Of a DNA stretch of 64,000 bases, positions 1 through 12,360 are shown in pieces. Each line of letters starts with the position of its first letter. Position 1 is the first letter of the stretch. The notes under the pieces were generated by a model. That model made no database searches. It had not been told where the DNA came from and saw only the letters and a program-made list of their open reading frames with translations. Position numbers and translations under genes: made by a program. The DNA is taken from NCBI GenBank assembly GCA_021613375.1, contig CM038711.1, forward strand, positions 23,243,223 through 23,307,222. Reading direction: 5' to 3'. The DNA comes from Megaleporinus macrocephalus. Its lineage: Eukaryota; Chordata; Actinopteri; Characiformes; Anostomidae.

Positions 1-183
1 TTTTTAACAGAGCACTTGTCACGTTGGAGCACTGTGCTAGCCTGTATGGTCGGAGGCGGTGAGGTGTTTTAGCTGTTGTGTGGCAGCAGAAATCAGTTGC
101 AGCACAACCAAACAATCAGTGTGCTGTAGGATGGAGAACAGCAATGGTGTGAACTGGTGTAAAGATTAGGGGTTGACTGGTAG

Positions 184-232
184 GTTTTATTTATTTATTT
201 ATTTATTTCTTTTATTTTATTTTATTTTATTT
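184..232. repeat. (TTTA)n/(TTTTA)n microsatellite
   Basis: About 24 bp of TTTA repeats pass into TTTTA pentamers. This is simple sequence with no further function apparent. Confidence 0.9.
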
Positions 233-520
233 AGGAACGATGTTGATTATTTTTCATCAAAAACACAGATAACCAACATATGTTTACCATAAATTTACCA
301 ACTTATGTGTTAATATTATAATATTAAATATGAATATTAAAACGACATAAAAATTCAAGTACATTAAGTTCAACAATATAGGCTGCAAATATAGTAACTT
401 AAACATTTTAAAGTAATCTTTGAGAAAACAAATGGATTTAAAAACAGCTTTCAGTGACATTGAATAGCTCAAAGCGAAGCTCACAAACACGTTACAAATA
501 TATTATATATTAAATATATT

Positions 521-770
521 GTCGCTGTCCAATACAAAAAACGTATCTCCATTTTTGTCGATTTTTATTTTTCTACATCATTTGAACACAACAGCTGTCG
601 TTGACATAGTGTACAATGTCTATGATGAATGGACCAATAGAAATGCTTCAAAATAGCTTGGAAAAAAATCTGGTTCCATTGACTTGCATTGAAATTAAAG
701 ACTGTTTTTGGCCTCCTGTAAAGTTCTTATTTTGGAGATACTTGTTTTTCATTGGACAGTGACGATATAC
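521..770 (+). mobile_element. MITE-like element, copy A
   Basis: The ends are imperfect inverted repeats of about 30 bp: left GTCGCTGTCCAAT…GTATCTCCA, right (reverse complement) GTCACTGTCCAAT…GTATCTCCA. The interior contains GATGAATGGACCAATAGAAAT. The same sequence recurs in inverted orientation at about 2649-2901. Length near 250 bp, terminal inverted repeats and no coding capacity fit a non-autonomous DNA transposon (MITE). Flanks are TA-rich, so a target-site duplication is not clear and the superfamily is not assigned. Confidence 0.72.
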
Positions 771-842
771 AGGTGGCAGAAGGCCAAATGCATGTGTTTA
801 AACATAGATAACACCTAGATTTGTATATATAAACATAGATAC

Positions 843-975
843 CTGTATAAAGCCTAGATACGAATTAAATACTGTCTAAAACCTGGATACAGATTAAACA
901 CCCTACAAGCCTAGAAACAGACTGAGCACTATATAAAACCTAGATACAGACTAAACACTGTATTAAACCTGGACT
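843..975. repeat. Degenerate 29-bp tandem repeat, about 4.5 copies
   Basis: Successive units begin CTGTATAAAGCCTAGATAC (843), CTGTCTAAAACCTGGATAC (872), CCCTACAAGCCTAGAAAC (901), CTATATAAAACCTAGATAC (929) and CTGTATTAAACCTGGAC (958). Spacing is 28-29 bp with substitutions throughout, so the array looks old. Confidence 0.75.
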
Positions 976-2648
976 TACCAAATACATACAACTGTTAGTG
1001 TATAGTTTACCTTCGTTCAGTAAAAGCTACATTGAAGGACTATAAATGTGAAAACGGGATGTTTCGAACAGGGCTCATGTTTCTGTGTTCCTTCGCACTA
1101 CTCACACAAAAGCGAAAAGCTTGACACAACACAGGGCAGGACAAAGAGACAGACTACTTTATCATATTAGCTCAACCCCTAATAAAAATATAGTTACTTA
1201 TATCAGCTGAGATGAAATAGACACTGTGCACAAGTAGTGAAGCCGCTGTTCTTTTGTGTGAGCAGATGTTTCCTCAGGACAGATTCCTCAAGTGTGCTTG
1301 GCCAAGGGAGCCTGTGAAAGAGGGACCTGTTGTGTTCAGGAGTAAGCTGGTGTGTTTCCTCTGAAATAAGTAGCTGAGATACAGAGATGCCAGCTGATGC
1401 GTCACACTCAAACATGTAGTTAGGTTACTGCGTATGAGAATGTGACCTCGGCTGGCGGGTGTGACCTGAGTGACCCCGGGTGCTGGAGAATAGAGCTGTC
1501 ACCAGCTCCTTCACGGGGAGCCACAGTAATGAGGAACAGCCTCAGTTCACTAAGATTCCTCCACCCCTACAGCGACTGCCCCAAACCTCTTCCAGTCTCC
1601 CTCTGTCTCGCCCTCTCTCTCTCTTACCTCTCCCCCCTTCCTCCACCAGTCCCTGTAGGCTTTATCCTGGTCACCCCTCTACTCCTGGTTGCCGTACGCC
1701 CCTTATCCCCCACAAGCCCGCTCTGTCTCACTCCAGAGCACTCCCGTAGAGAACCCCCCCACCTTAACCTGTCCTCCCTCTACTTCTCTCTCTCTCTCTC
1801 TCCAGCTCTCCTGTGGTTTCTTTTCTCCCTCCTTTTTTCCCTTTCACTCCCTCCTTCCCTCCTGTCGAGCTTGGCCTAGGCCTCCTGCAGGCCTCTCTCT
1901 CTCTCTCACTGTCTCATTGTGTTTGAAATGGTCCCCTAATCACTGGAAATCAAGAGTACTGTGTGGAGCACTGGTATAGAGAATTTGTGTAAATGTGTTT
2001 GTCCAGTAACGTTACTGATGTTGCACTAATATACTGGGTTCACTTATCACTCTGTGTAGGCCTGTGTCTGTTACAGAGTCTCCTCGTTCAGGGTTGAGGG
2101 GGTTAACCATTTGATAGAAAACTGTTGCAATCATACTTTGGTCTACTTATGTCAAGTATATTACTGATAGAGTGTCCAAATGCATCAGCAGGTGTACTTT
2201 ACAGAGATACTATTATCTTAAAAATATAGTTTTTAAAGGGTTCTTTTAAGTAGAGCTGGGAATAACCAAAGGCCCAATACAATATTACTGCATTTTTTTT
2301 TAAATATTGCAACATGCTGAATACTGTTGTAACGTATATTGGGATATATTGTGATTTATTACCCCTTTTTCTAATTTTTCCCAAAATAAAAAAAAGTTAT
2401 GCCTGTTTTATTTAGTGAGGTAAGAATGTTCAGTCTGTTCATCCCAGTTCATTCAGTTTTACTGCAACAAAATGGGATAAATGGGATTGTCAAGCAGACT
2501 AACACAGTACTGTTACTGTACTTCACTGTACTTCACACCACAGTGTAAACGCAGTGAACGCTCAAACCATTGTAATGTCAAATCGTTCTTTCTGTTATTA
2601 AATAACAGTTGAGGGTGTATATAACTGTAAAAGTTTGGGAAAACCTAT

Positions 2649-2901
2649 GTATCGGCACTGTCCAATAAAAAACGAGTATCTCCAAAACTGCTACTTTACA
2701 GGAGAGACCAAAAACATACTTTACTTTAATGTAAATCAATGGAACCAGATTTTTTTCTTGGCTATGTTGGAGCATTTCTATTGGTCCATTCATCATGAAA
2801 TTGCCAGACTATGTAAACAACAGCTGTCGTGTTCAAATAATTTGGAAAACTAAAAATCGACAAAAACTGAGATGCATGTTGTTCATTGTATGCGTTGATA
2901 T
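2649..2901 (-). mobile_element. MITE-like element, copy B (inverted relative to copy A)
   Basis: Its reverse complement aligns along the whole of copy A at 521-770. Shared blocks include GATGAATGGACCAATAGAAAT, ATCTGGTTCCATTGA and ATTGGACAGTG. The left terminal repeat (GGCACTGTCCAAT) is well kept and the right end is more decayed. Small open frames over this element on both strands are incidental. Confidence 0.72.
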
Positions 2902-2917
2902 GTGTCTGTCTGTGTTT

Positions 2918-3020
2918 AAAGAAAAGCAAGTTTCTCCAATATTGTATCTTGACAGGACGGTGTAAAACATTCTTTACTTTCAGTGTAAGTAAAAGATTCA
3001 ACGCAGTTTTGGAGCAGGTC
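2918..3020. repeat. Possible third, diverged fragment of the MITE-like element
   Basis: AAGCAAGTTTCTCCAATATT…ACAGGA…CTTTACTTTCAGTGTAA resembles the first 90 bp of copy B on the + strand (GAGTATCTCCAAAACTG…ACAGGA…CTTTACTTTAATGTAA) and lies directly after copy B. Similarity is moderate. Confidence 0.4.
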
Positions 3021-3470
3021 TGTTAGAAAAGGGTTCAGCTATTGTTAGAAGTTGAAGAGCCCTTTTGCAGGACTATAGAACAATTCCTTCTTGGATTGTA
3101 TAACCACCAAAACCACCACCACCAGTACTACTACTTTCACTGTTGGCTGTTTTGAAATGCACCCTAACAGGCCTAACTCTTTCTGACAGTGGTCAAGTAT
3201 AGTCAGGCATGTGCATGTGCATGTGAGTGTGCTGTGCTTGCTTTCCACATTCATGAGTGCATTTTGAGAAGAATGAATACTCTACTCTGATCTTCTGTAC
3301 TTTCAGACACTGCTAGAAAAGACCACTTATACACCGCAGTTGTTGTTGAAAGAATATTGCAACTTGTTCTCGATATATTTTAATGTCTGCTGACATCAGG
3401 CAACAGTATAGTATGTTTCATCATCCAGAACTAAATAGTGAACAGGGTATAGGTTTTGGACGAGCCTCTA

Positions 3471-3481
<11 letters not shown>

Positions 3482-3557
<76 letters not shown>
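3482..3557. repeat. (CT)n microsatellite, about 37 units
   Basis: Pure CT dinucleotide run after TGTCTGTCTGTCT. It produces spurious Ser-Leu and Arg-Glu frames on the two strands. Confidence 0.97.
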
Positions 3558-3559
<2 letters not shown>

Positions 3560-4798
3560 CCCTCCATTATGTGTGCCTCGGTGTGGCGCTTCATCCCTCA
3601 CTGGCTCCCTGTAGCAGCCTGAGTGTGGCCACAGTGTCCAGTGGTGAAAAGTGGACTCTTCAGGCCCATCAATATATACTCTCTGGTCCATCTGCTGTTG
3701 TCCTTGTTGGACAGTAACACTGAGAATGATCAGGTGGTCTCGTATGTTAACTCACTGAAATCTTCCTACAGCAGCAGATACTGCGTTTGAGCTTATGCAT
3801 ACACACACACACACTCTCAATCCCGTTACCCCCCCGCCCCTTTTTCTTTCACTTTGTCCCACTCAAGGGGCCCAAATCTCACACACACAGACACACACAC
3901 AGACTGCGGCAGAGGCAAAGGGCAGTGTGCCAGGGGGAGAGCTGTTATAATAGTTTTAACCCTGCGCTCAGGTGTGGCTCGCCTTTGTCAAGTGAAATGT
4001 CAGGGAAAAGCACTGCCCCTGGGACGCACGCACCGAGAAAAAGCGGGCAAGGCTGTCTGCCTCCACACTCTTTTCAAAGAGCCCAGCCATGCCCCCTTTA
4101 CACACACACACACACACTCCAGAGTCCATTAACCATGGCCAACACACACAGACCCACACACATCAACACAATCACACCTTCGCTCATGCACACAGACACA
4201 CTTCCTCACGCAAACAGGCACACGGACTCACTCGTAGGTGCACTCACCAGTAGCGGTTCCCACTCACATCTGGAGTGGTCTCTAGGAGACAACTCTGGTC
4301 AGTTTCTGGGCTCGTAAAAAGGGGAATTCCACCGTTTTTTCACAGGTAAAGGGTTAAGATCAGAATAGCTTGATGTGTTTGTTGTGAAATTTTCCATTCT
4401 AGAGAACCCAAAGTCAGCGTGTCGAACCCAGAGTTGTTCACAGTGGTTGCGATAGGAACCAGACGTCTGATGCGTTTCATTTAATGCCACTAAAAACACA
4501 AATTTCTACAATTTGACATCATGTTGTGCTAGTTTGAAATTAAAATTGCGATGAACACACTTTTTGAACCAGGCGTCGTGGGGAGGCGTGTGCAAAGTAA
4601 ATGAAAAAAGTACTCAAGGATGGTTTCCAGCTTGGTACCTAAGGCCGCCTGCACAGTTCACTTATTTGCTCCAACTCAAGAACACATAGAGAAAAATGTT
4701 GACCATCTGGAGACCCAGAGGGCCACTTCTGGACCTGTAGACCTTACCCTGGCTCCTGTCACCAAGACTGAATTTCAAAAGTTGGTGGAATTCCTCTT

Positions 4799-4803
<5 letters not shown>

Positions 4804-4830
<27 letters not shown>
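4804..4830. repeat. (TG)n microsatellite
   Basis: Short TG run with one TATG interruption. Confidence 0.9.
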
Positions 4831-4835
<5 letters not shown>

Positions 4836-5089
4836 AAGGCTTGTGTTTGTGCTGACAGTAAAGACAGTTTCATTGTGTCTGGAACGCCCACTCAAGTGAA
4901 TCCAGTCTGTGCATTTACAGTATGGGAGTAATAAAAGGAGAGAGACAGAGACAGAGAAAGGGTGAGAGACAAAGAGAAAGAGTGCAAGTGTTTTTGAAAG
5001 CAGTTGTGTAGTGGCCTATTTATTGTGTGCATAAAGAGTGACTGAAGGGAGCCGTAGGAGGTCATAGAGCAGTGGCACTAGAGAGAGAG

Positions 5090-5092
<3 letters not shown>

Positions 5093-5125
<33 letters not shown>

Positions 5126-5260
5126 CGTGCGTGCACACATAAGAGAGAGCCTCTATTCTGCTCTGCATCTTCCCATGTGGAGGGACTCCCCTCAGGGACC
5201 TGGACCAGCCTCGGGCAGGCTCTCTCACACACACACACACGCACACACCCGCTACAGCCC

Positions 5261-5294
<34 letters not shown>
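5093..5294. repeat. (GT)n … (CA)n opposed microsatellites
   Basis: A GT run at 5093-5127 is followed by CA runs at 5225-5242 and 5264-5293. The GT and CA tracts are complementary and could pair as an imperfect hairpin with an arm spacing of about 100-140 bp. Confidence 0.85.
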
Positions 5295-5295
<1 letters not shown>

Positions 5296-6179
5296 CTGAC
5301 GTCAGTGCTGTGACTGGCTTTGCTCCCCTGGGTGCCAGGAGCAGTCTTTGTTCCCCCTCTCCCCCTTCCTCTGCCTGTCCTTTGTCCCTGGAAATAGCTG
5401 TCCAGCTAAGTGCCTGATCGCAATCCTCCACGTCTCGGAAGGGTCGCTAGAGGGGGGCATCCAAGACCGAAATGAACAGAGAGCGAGAGAGAAAGAGAAA
5501 GATGGATGGATAGGTAGAGAGCGGGGAGGAGAGGAAGGTGGGTTTAGAATGAGCACACAATACAGAGCATAATTGAGCAACGGAATGAGTGTAGGTGAAG
5601 GCGCATTGATTCGTCAGAGCCTGTGACACTGGAGCCTCCCCAGAGAGAAGGAGAGAAGGAAAGACAGGAAGAGAAAGAGTGCGCGATGGGGGCTGGGCGT
5701 TCAAAGCGTAGGGCCGTCTACTGGGGTTAAAGATGTGGAGCATCCTTCCTCCCGCGTGCGCCCAAGCCAGTTTGAAATATTTAAGCCTGTTTTTCATTTG
5801 GGTGCAGCGTGGAAAACACACTGCTGAATAAGTTAGTACAGCCTGGGTTAAAGAAGTACTTCAGTATTTTTCAACCTAATCTCTGTCTGCCTTTTCTGGA
5901 GCGTACAGTCACTCGCGTCTGACAATAATTCCACTGTACCTGGAAATCAGCAGGAATCTCAGACTCTACTTTGTTTATAATAGGAGGCAGTGGACAGATC
6001 TACTCATGGACGTCTACCATGAGCATGCTTAGAGTCAACAGGTTTTCAGTTCAGGCCAGTTATGATGTAGTACAGGCCAGTATGTTGTAGTAATGGTTCA
6101 TGGGGTTGAAGCAAATCCTACAGAAGCAGCAGAGGAAGGTTAGGATGAAAGGAAGCCGAGCATTTCTTATCTGAAAACC

Positions 6180-6480
6180 TCTTCCTTAAACACGTGCAGC
6201 CGCTCACCACTACGTTATTAAGCCTCGCTGCGGCGCTTTCCCAGTCTTTCTCACTTTTCTTTCTCTTTTCTTTTTGTGTCTGTCTCCTCCCCCTCTCTCG
6301 CGCTCTTTTTTTCGTTGCGTTTAATGAGTGCAGCTCCAGCGGAGCGCGGTGGGGCCGTGGCTGGGCCTGCTCTCTGGCTGGGCTGGTGGGAGCGCCCCTG
6401 CTCGAGTAATGAACTCCCCCAGGACGTGGCACAGCAATGCGGGCCACTTTCCACGCTCCATTCCCAGGGCAGCTTGGGAC
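6180..6480. promoter_or_regulatory. znf423: Candidate regulatory block, CpG-containing
   Basis: Mixed-composition, repeat-poor sequence (ACGTTATTAAGCC, TTTAATGAGTGCAGC, GGAGCGCGGTGG) between pyrimidine-rich tracts. Inferred as a possible conserved non-coding element from composition only. The long minus-strand frames across it are low complexity. Confidence 0.25.
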
Positions 6481-9179
6481 TACTGCTGCTGCTGCTGATG
6501 TTGGAGTGGGGGGGGGGGGTGCTGAAGGAAAGACAGAGAGAGAGAGAGTGAGCGCGAGAGAGGGAGACTCGCCCCCCCGGTCTGCTGCCAAAGCGTGCGG
6601 CCTGTGAGCGGGTAGATAAAGTGGGGAGGGGGGAGAGGAGGAGAGGGACTGGAGGAAAACGTGCACTTGTGTGTGTGTATATGTGTGTGGATGGGGGGCT
6701 CTGACAGCTGTGGGGGCTCTGGGCTGACTGGTGTGGGGCTGATAAGGGGTCGGTGCGGATCGGAGGCGCGAGGAGAAGACTAATAATCCACCGGCACACA
6801 CACACACACACACACTGGCACCATGTGGGAAAGTTAAGGAGAACTAAAGGGAGAGGCAGGAGAGAGCAAGTGAGAGTGTGCGTTGGGGTGGTGCTGGAGT
6901 GAATGCGAGAAATTGCCAAGTCCCCCCGACAGGAGTCACCACACCTCAGGCTGAGGAGTTTTCTTCATCCTTTCCAGGTTCAAGCCTTGTATTTTAAAGC
7001 TGTAATGTTCACGCCATGCACTTTGTTCCGCGGTCGCTTCTTCTCTTCATTTATATCGTCCTTGTTGCAACAAAGCCTGGTGTCCCGGGGCAAGCACAGT
7101 GACAGTAGTTTGTTGTATCATAATAAATGATGTCATTTGCAGACTGACTTTATCGTAGAAGAAATAAACAGAGTAATTCAGGGAGTGTTGATGCGAATGG
7201 GGCTTTGATGAGAAATCTCAGTTTTGCAGCTTCGGTCTTCTCCTGTTTTTGTGTGTGAATGAATAAGCAGAGAAATTAATGTCCCTGTATAAAATATGTT
7301 TCAGGGCATTTAAACAATGACTCAGGCACCAGGTTACATTTCATGTAAGAACTCTTAAGGAGTTTTCCAAGTCAATAAATGACTATGACGTCTGGTTCCT
7401 ATCACCGTTATTCTGGACTTTCTCTGAATCAACCAAACCAAACCAAACCAAATCAAATCTATCAAATCACTCTGAATGACTTTACTTGCATCCCAATTAT
7501 GCATGTTTTATTACAAAGAGAGCTTCATTAGCCCTGATTACCTGTATTCAGTGCAGCATGTGAAATAAATAAATTGTGCTCATAGTTATTCACAGCAGTT
7601 GTTGAATGTGAGTTCACTACTGGTCTGTTCTAATAGGATATCTTTGAGTATCGTGATCTGTTTTTTTGCCATATTGCACGCCCTCACTCATATCTCTGAA
7701 ACGCTAAGTTTATAAGACGATTGTGTCTCCAATATTGTAATATAGTATGGAAGAAGAAAAAAACACAGTATGCTACTGTAAAGAGACAGATCTCAGCTAT
7801 ACAGTTCTCTTTGACCATTCTTTGTGAAATACTCACACAAAGGGTAGAAGATGTTTTTAAATGAAGTTAAACACAACACTGAAGTGATAACGTACATTGT
7901 GGCACACTGAGCATCCCCTCTTTCCTAATCGCCTCACACTCCTCCGTCCACACGCACACGCTGTGGCAGCACTAAGCAAATGAGCGCTTCCAGACACAGC
8001 GCTTCATTTTATTCTGTCCACTAGAGAGAAAACACTACTTCCAAATTAAATAAGACTCTAAATATTAAAATAAGAGTTGTTGTCCCCCTCATGTAATAAT
8101 ACTCTATACTGTATGTCCTTAATTATTCATTTTTAGTAATACAGTCTCTTTAATGGCTTGAAACACTAGTAAGTAATAAAACACTTGGGGGTTTGATTTA
8201 ATTTAATTTTTTTGCCATATTAATTTAATTTTGGGGCATGTGTGTGAGTGTGTGCTGCGACAAAGCACGCCCTTCCTCTGTGACTGTCTGCAGTACGCGT
8301 GTGTGTGTGTGTGTGATGGAGAGATTGAAATGAGGTGAGATGCGGGTCAGAAAGAGAAATGGGACAGACAGGTATGTATGGATGTCTGTCTGTTATATAA
8401 TGTGCAAGGTTTATGTGTGTAGCACATCATCATGTAACAGGTCCAAAAGCGTTCTGCTGGTCTATCACAAATACCAGCTCATTTATTTAATGCAAAACCT
8501 ACCATTCCACTGAGTGCCAGTTGCCAAGTAACGACTCACTTTATGCTGCAGCAGACCATTACCAAGTTGCTACTTTAGCACGTACAGATTGGAGAACGTC
8601 TGTAAGATAATATTCGACCTGCAGCTCGTTTGGTCGGAACGTGCCAGCAGCCCTACATCGAATTCCAAACCTGGCGTTGGCTGTAAGGACTGTCTGGAAC
8701 GAAATGATATTGAGGCCAATATTGAAAATCCAATATGAGTTGAACCTGATATTGCGACGCTCTGATGGCCGTATCTGTAATTCAGAAAGCTACTGTTTTT
8801 GGCAGAAGGTGCTGCTGATATTAAAGCACGCCTGCTGCAGTGTTTGACTATTTGTGATTTCTTTGCTTCACTTTTTGTTTCTGTTCTGTACGACTGCGGT
8901 GAACCAAACCCCAGCTGCAGCGTTCTCCTATCTCTTATATGTGGTTCCGTTTCCTGTATGCTTTTTCTCCTGGTTCTTTACGTTCCATTAAAATGCATTC
9001 ACACAGAAACCTGTCCTCGCCACCCACAGTACTTTGGAAGTTTTAGAGCTCCAATGCTGGTCAGCCAAAAACGCGTGTTAGACGTGATGGGCTCGTTCAC
9101 ACAGCACAGTATTGTGCTAGTTTGTGTTTAATGGTAGAGTTAGGCGGATGATCTCCTTTTAAACGGGGGGCTTACCTTT

Positions 9180-9480
9180 CCCGCTGCTCCGGGGCCTGGA
9201 ACGGGGGGGAGTTTGGAACAGGAGGGGCTTGAAAGCAGGCGCGGGCCGCCGCCGCACGTCCATATTTGAAGCCATTTCCATGTTTCAGTTGCGGTGCGTT
9301 ATTAAAAAGTGGAGGTGGGGTGGTGTTTGATGTCGGGATGGGGCTGTACTTTTAGGCCGGTCCCTCTGCAATCCTTTTTTCTGCTGCAGAGTCCGAGCAG
9401 CCAGCAGCCGCCATTGATCTGCTGCTCCTGCCATGCCTGCCCTCCACCACACTCTGTGGGAGAGCCCAATTGTGTGAATG
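9180..9480. promoter_or_regulatory. znf423: Candidate regulatory block, CpG-rich
   Basis: GC-rich island-like sequence with GCGGGCCGCCGCCGCACG, followed by TCCATATTTGAAGCCATTTCC and a GCCGCCATTGATCTGCTGC word. It contrasts with the surrounding AT-rich intron. Regulatory role is inferred only. Confidence 0.35.
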
Positions 9481-9689
9481 TGTGGGTCTTTGTGTGGCAG
9501 TGTGTGCTGGCATTTGTACTGTGCGCATGCATGGCTATGTGTTATATTCATGTGTACTGGTATATGCGGGTATGCATGTCATGAGGATTATTATGTGTCT
9601 GTGTGTGTATGCGGGATTGTGCACATGTTTGTGTAGCTTTATAGTGCGTGTGTGTGTGTGAAAGTGTGTGTGAAGGTCAGCTTGGTTTC

Positions 9690-10320
9690 TCCTTCCCAGA
9701 GAACAGCCCCTGGGGCGATGCCAGAAGTTTCCAACAAAAAGTTTTTTTTTTCCTTTCTTTTTTTTTTAATTTCTGCCGGGCAGTCACAGTGGACAGCCGT
9801 CCCCCCCTTGGGTCAGCAGGAGGCTCCCTGCGTGGGCTGGGGCCTTGCCGGCGGAGGGGGAGGGCCGGGACGGGATCTGGCAGGGTTTGTACGGCCCGGC
9901 AGGGGTTTGGGGTGTGTGTGTGTGTGTGTGCGTGTGTGTGTGGAGGACTAGCGCAAAGGCAACCCCAGGAGCCAATGGATTGGAGAAGTTTTTCGTGGAG
10001 CCCCCGTCCTCCCTCTCTCTCACCCCACGCTTTGGCGGATGTGGGCCGTAATTACTGGACCCCCTGGCCTCTCTTTCTCCCGGCCCCAGCCTTTGATCTG
10101 TTTCATGTTGGGCAGATTTTTTTCCCCCCGCTCTCTCTACCTTTGTCTCGTCCTCTGGTTCTTTTCTCAGCCCGCTCCTTTCTCTCTACCGGACGAGCCC
10201 CCTTTGATGCAGACACTGTGCTCTCTTTAATACACAAAGGGACCACTTTTTTGCAACCCCCCTGCTTTCTATTTTGTTTTAAAGTTAGCTCCCTTTTGTT
10301 GACGGCCACATTGAACTTGA
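9690..10320. promoter_or_regulatory. znf423: GC-rich block with two TCF/LEF-like words
   Basis: Contains CTTTGATCT (about 10091) and CCTTTGATG (about 10201), both resembling the TCF/LEF consensus, plus CCGTAATTACTGG and GAGCCAATGGATTGG. A (TG)n run at 9908-9942 interrupts it. The 267-residue open frame here is biased and matches no family I know, so I treat it as non-coding. Confidence 0.3.
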
Positions 10321-10609
10321 TACTGATTTTCTTTCTCCGTCTTCTTCTTCTTTTTTTTTTTTTTTTGGCACGGTGTGGCCCTGACCTTGATGAAAGGCGT
10401 AAAGCTCCTTTTTTTTTTTATTGCCATTCCGCACGTTGTGTGAGAGTGTGAAGGAGGAACGCCACAAAGCTAATGGCTTGGCCACTCCTCGGGCCGTCCC
10501 TGCCTGTTACCGTTGTTTAGGATGGCTCCCCGAGTTTAAAAAGTCCCTCTCCTCGTTTGAACAGTAAAGAAAGGGACGGGACGTGGCGCGGCTGCGCGCA
10601 CGTGTGTCG

Positions 10610-10948
10610 GAGAGGGGTCTCGGGGAGCGCATAGGTGTTGCGGAAAAATAATAACGCAATTATGAAAACAGACCAAAGTGAGTAAGCGGCCCCCACCTGT
10701 TGGCCGTTGTTTAGCGCGCCGTCCTGCGGGGCATTGATCCGCAGCCTCCCGCGCGCGTGGGGGTGGGGGGCGCGTTTGTTTGTAAGGTAATGGCATTGTT
10801 AGCATAATGCTCTGTTGATTTGCTATTCACCATGGTTTGATGCAGCTATTCTTTTGGGCTAATTGCCACCCCACATATCGCTCGGCGCTGTCGAAGCGGC
10901 TGGCGCGACTTTGTAAGAAAGCTCGAATCTGATATCAATATCAGGACT

Positions 10949-10960
<12 letters not shown>
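10610..10960. promoter_or_regulatory. znf423: Candidate conserved non-coding element (enhancer-like)
   Basis: High-complexity block with ATAACGCAATTATG, GGGCATTGATCCGC, GTAATGGCATTGTTAGCAT, CACCATGGTTTGATGCAGC, GGGCTAATTGCCACC and a TGATATCAATATCA palindromic word near 10930. There are no simple repeats until the (TG)n run at 10950. This mix of homeobox-like words and CpGs is typical of developmental enhancers. It remains an inference without alignment. Confidence 0.45.
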
Positions 10961-10980
<20 letters not shown>

Positions 10981-11000
10981 GGGTGGGGTGGGGGTGGGGG
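10950..11000. repeat. (TG)n followed by G-rich run
   Basis: A TG run (10951-10980) followed by GGGGTGGGGTGGGGGTGGGG, which has four G-runs on one strand and could form a G-quadruplex. Confidence 0.85.
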
Positions 11001-11239
11001 GTCTGGTGATTAGCTTTTGTTAACACAGTCTGGGTAAGGATGCTGAAACCAAATGTATGAGTGTTGCGTCGCAGTCTAGTATATGATCAAGTTTGTGTCT
11101 GCACTGTTGAAGAACCTTGGTACGTCTCTGAAATAGTTTAGCTTTTCCACACTTTCATCTCCACTCTTGACTTCTGTGTCACTATGTGCTGTCTCTGTCT
11201 TTCTCCTTCTCGATCTCTCTGTCTCTGATTCTGTCACAG

Positions 11240-12360
11240 TGCCTGCAATGACAGCAGCAAGGTTGAGGTATGCTTGAGTGTGAGCTGGAACAAGTGAGCT
11301 ACAGCGAGTGATCTATAATGACAGTGATGCGGTGGATCTGTTTAATGTGAGCGTGCGAGGCGGAAGGAAGAACTGTGTGTGTTTCTGTAATGACAGTTGT
11401 GAGGTGGAGCTTTGTGTTTGTGTTAGGTTTTGTACATTTTGAGGACAAGAATGTTCTGACAGAGAAAAACTCCAGGAATGTCAAGACTATAACTCAGTAC
11501 GGTCTCTTTAGTATCAGGGAGCCAATAAGCATACTTCTTGTAAGACCTGCCCTGCTGATTGATCCATCTAAGCATTAGCCGTACTGCCAGGAGTTCAGTC
11601 CTGGCTGGTGCCACAGCCATCCACGGCCAGGGGTCCGAGAAAGAGTAATAGGTCTTGCTGTTTCTGGTTTGGGAGCCAACACTGGTACTGGTTTGCTAAC
11701 TTTATAGAATTGGCAGTTTGCGTTCTCCTCCAAGCACATGGAGCTGTCCAACAACAGTTCAACGACTGTTTAAAAAATGTGATGGCTGGCTTCACGTGAG
11801 CTGGCGGATGTAACTGACTAAAATGAATGCATCACTTTAAACTAAGGCTACTCATATAAAATGTTTGTGAATGGTTTAAAAGTAGTATATTAGTTGGTAA
11901 TTAAACACTTAAAATACCTTCAAAATCATTAATACACAGTTGTAGAGCTTAAATTAAAAAAAAGGCTACAGTGTTGCTTATAAATGTAAGGTGTTAATGT
12001 ATTTTATTACCATTAATAAACTGAAACAGTCATAAAATCTGGTTTGGGTGGTTTTAATTTAAAGTGGTACTAACATAAATAAGTGAAATGTAAAACGCCA
12101 CTTTCAGCACCCCACAGTCAGTCCCGTTTGAGCCACACGCACGCGCTTACTGTTTAAATAAATTGAGAAAAATCCTATTTTTAAAAAGTAACTTAGTGTT
12201 GGTATCAGTGTTGTAACTTTTTAAGTGGTACTCAGCTCAGTACGTGAGTGCGACAGTAAGCGAGACATTGTGTGTTTCTGTAATGACAGCGATGAGGTGG
12301 AGCCGTATGCGTGTGTGTGTGTGTTCTGTAATGACAGTGGTGAGGTGGAGCTCTCTGTGT
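11240..12360. repeat. Recurring TCTGTAATGACAG…GAGGTGGAGC motif
   Basis: The word TCTGTAATGACAG followed by GAGGTGGAGC occurs at about 11384, 12277 and 12325. Weaker forms (GCAATGACAGCAGC, CTATAATGACAGTGATGC) lie at about 11247 and 11314. The first three spacings are near 68-70 bp, suggesting a decayed tandem array later broken up. Confidence 0.55.

Noticed and set aside
6118..6919. Two minus-strand frames of 222-231 residues
   Set aside because: Composition is Ser/Pro/Leu-biased from CA, GA and GC-rich tracts, the frames overlap each other, and no domain is recognisable.
9648..10451. 267-residue plus-strand frame
   Set aside because: Low-complexity Phe/Leu/Ser content from pyrimidine tracts, overlapping frames on both strands and no known family features.
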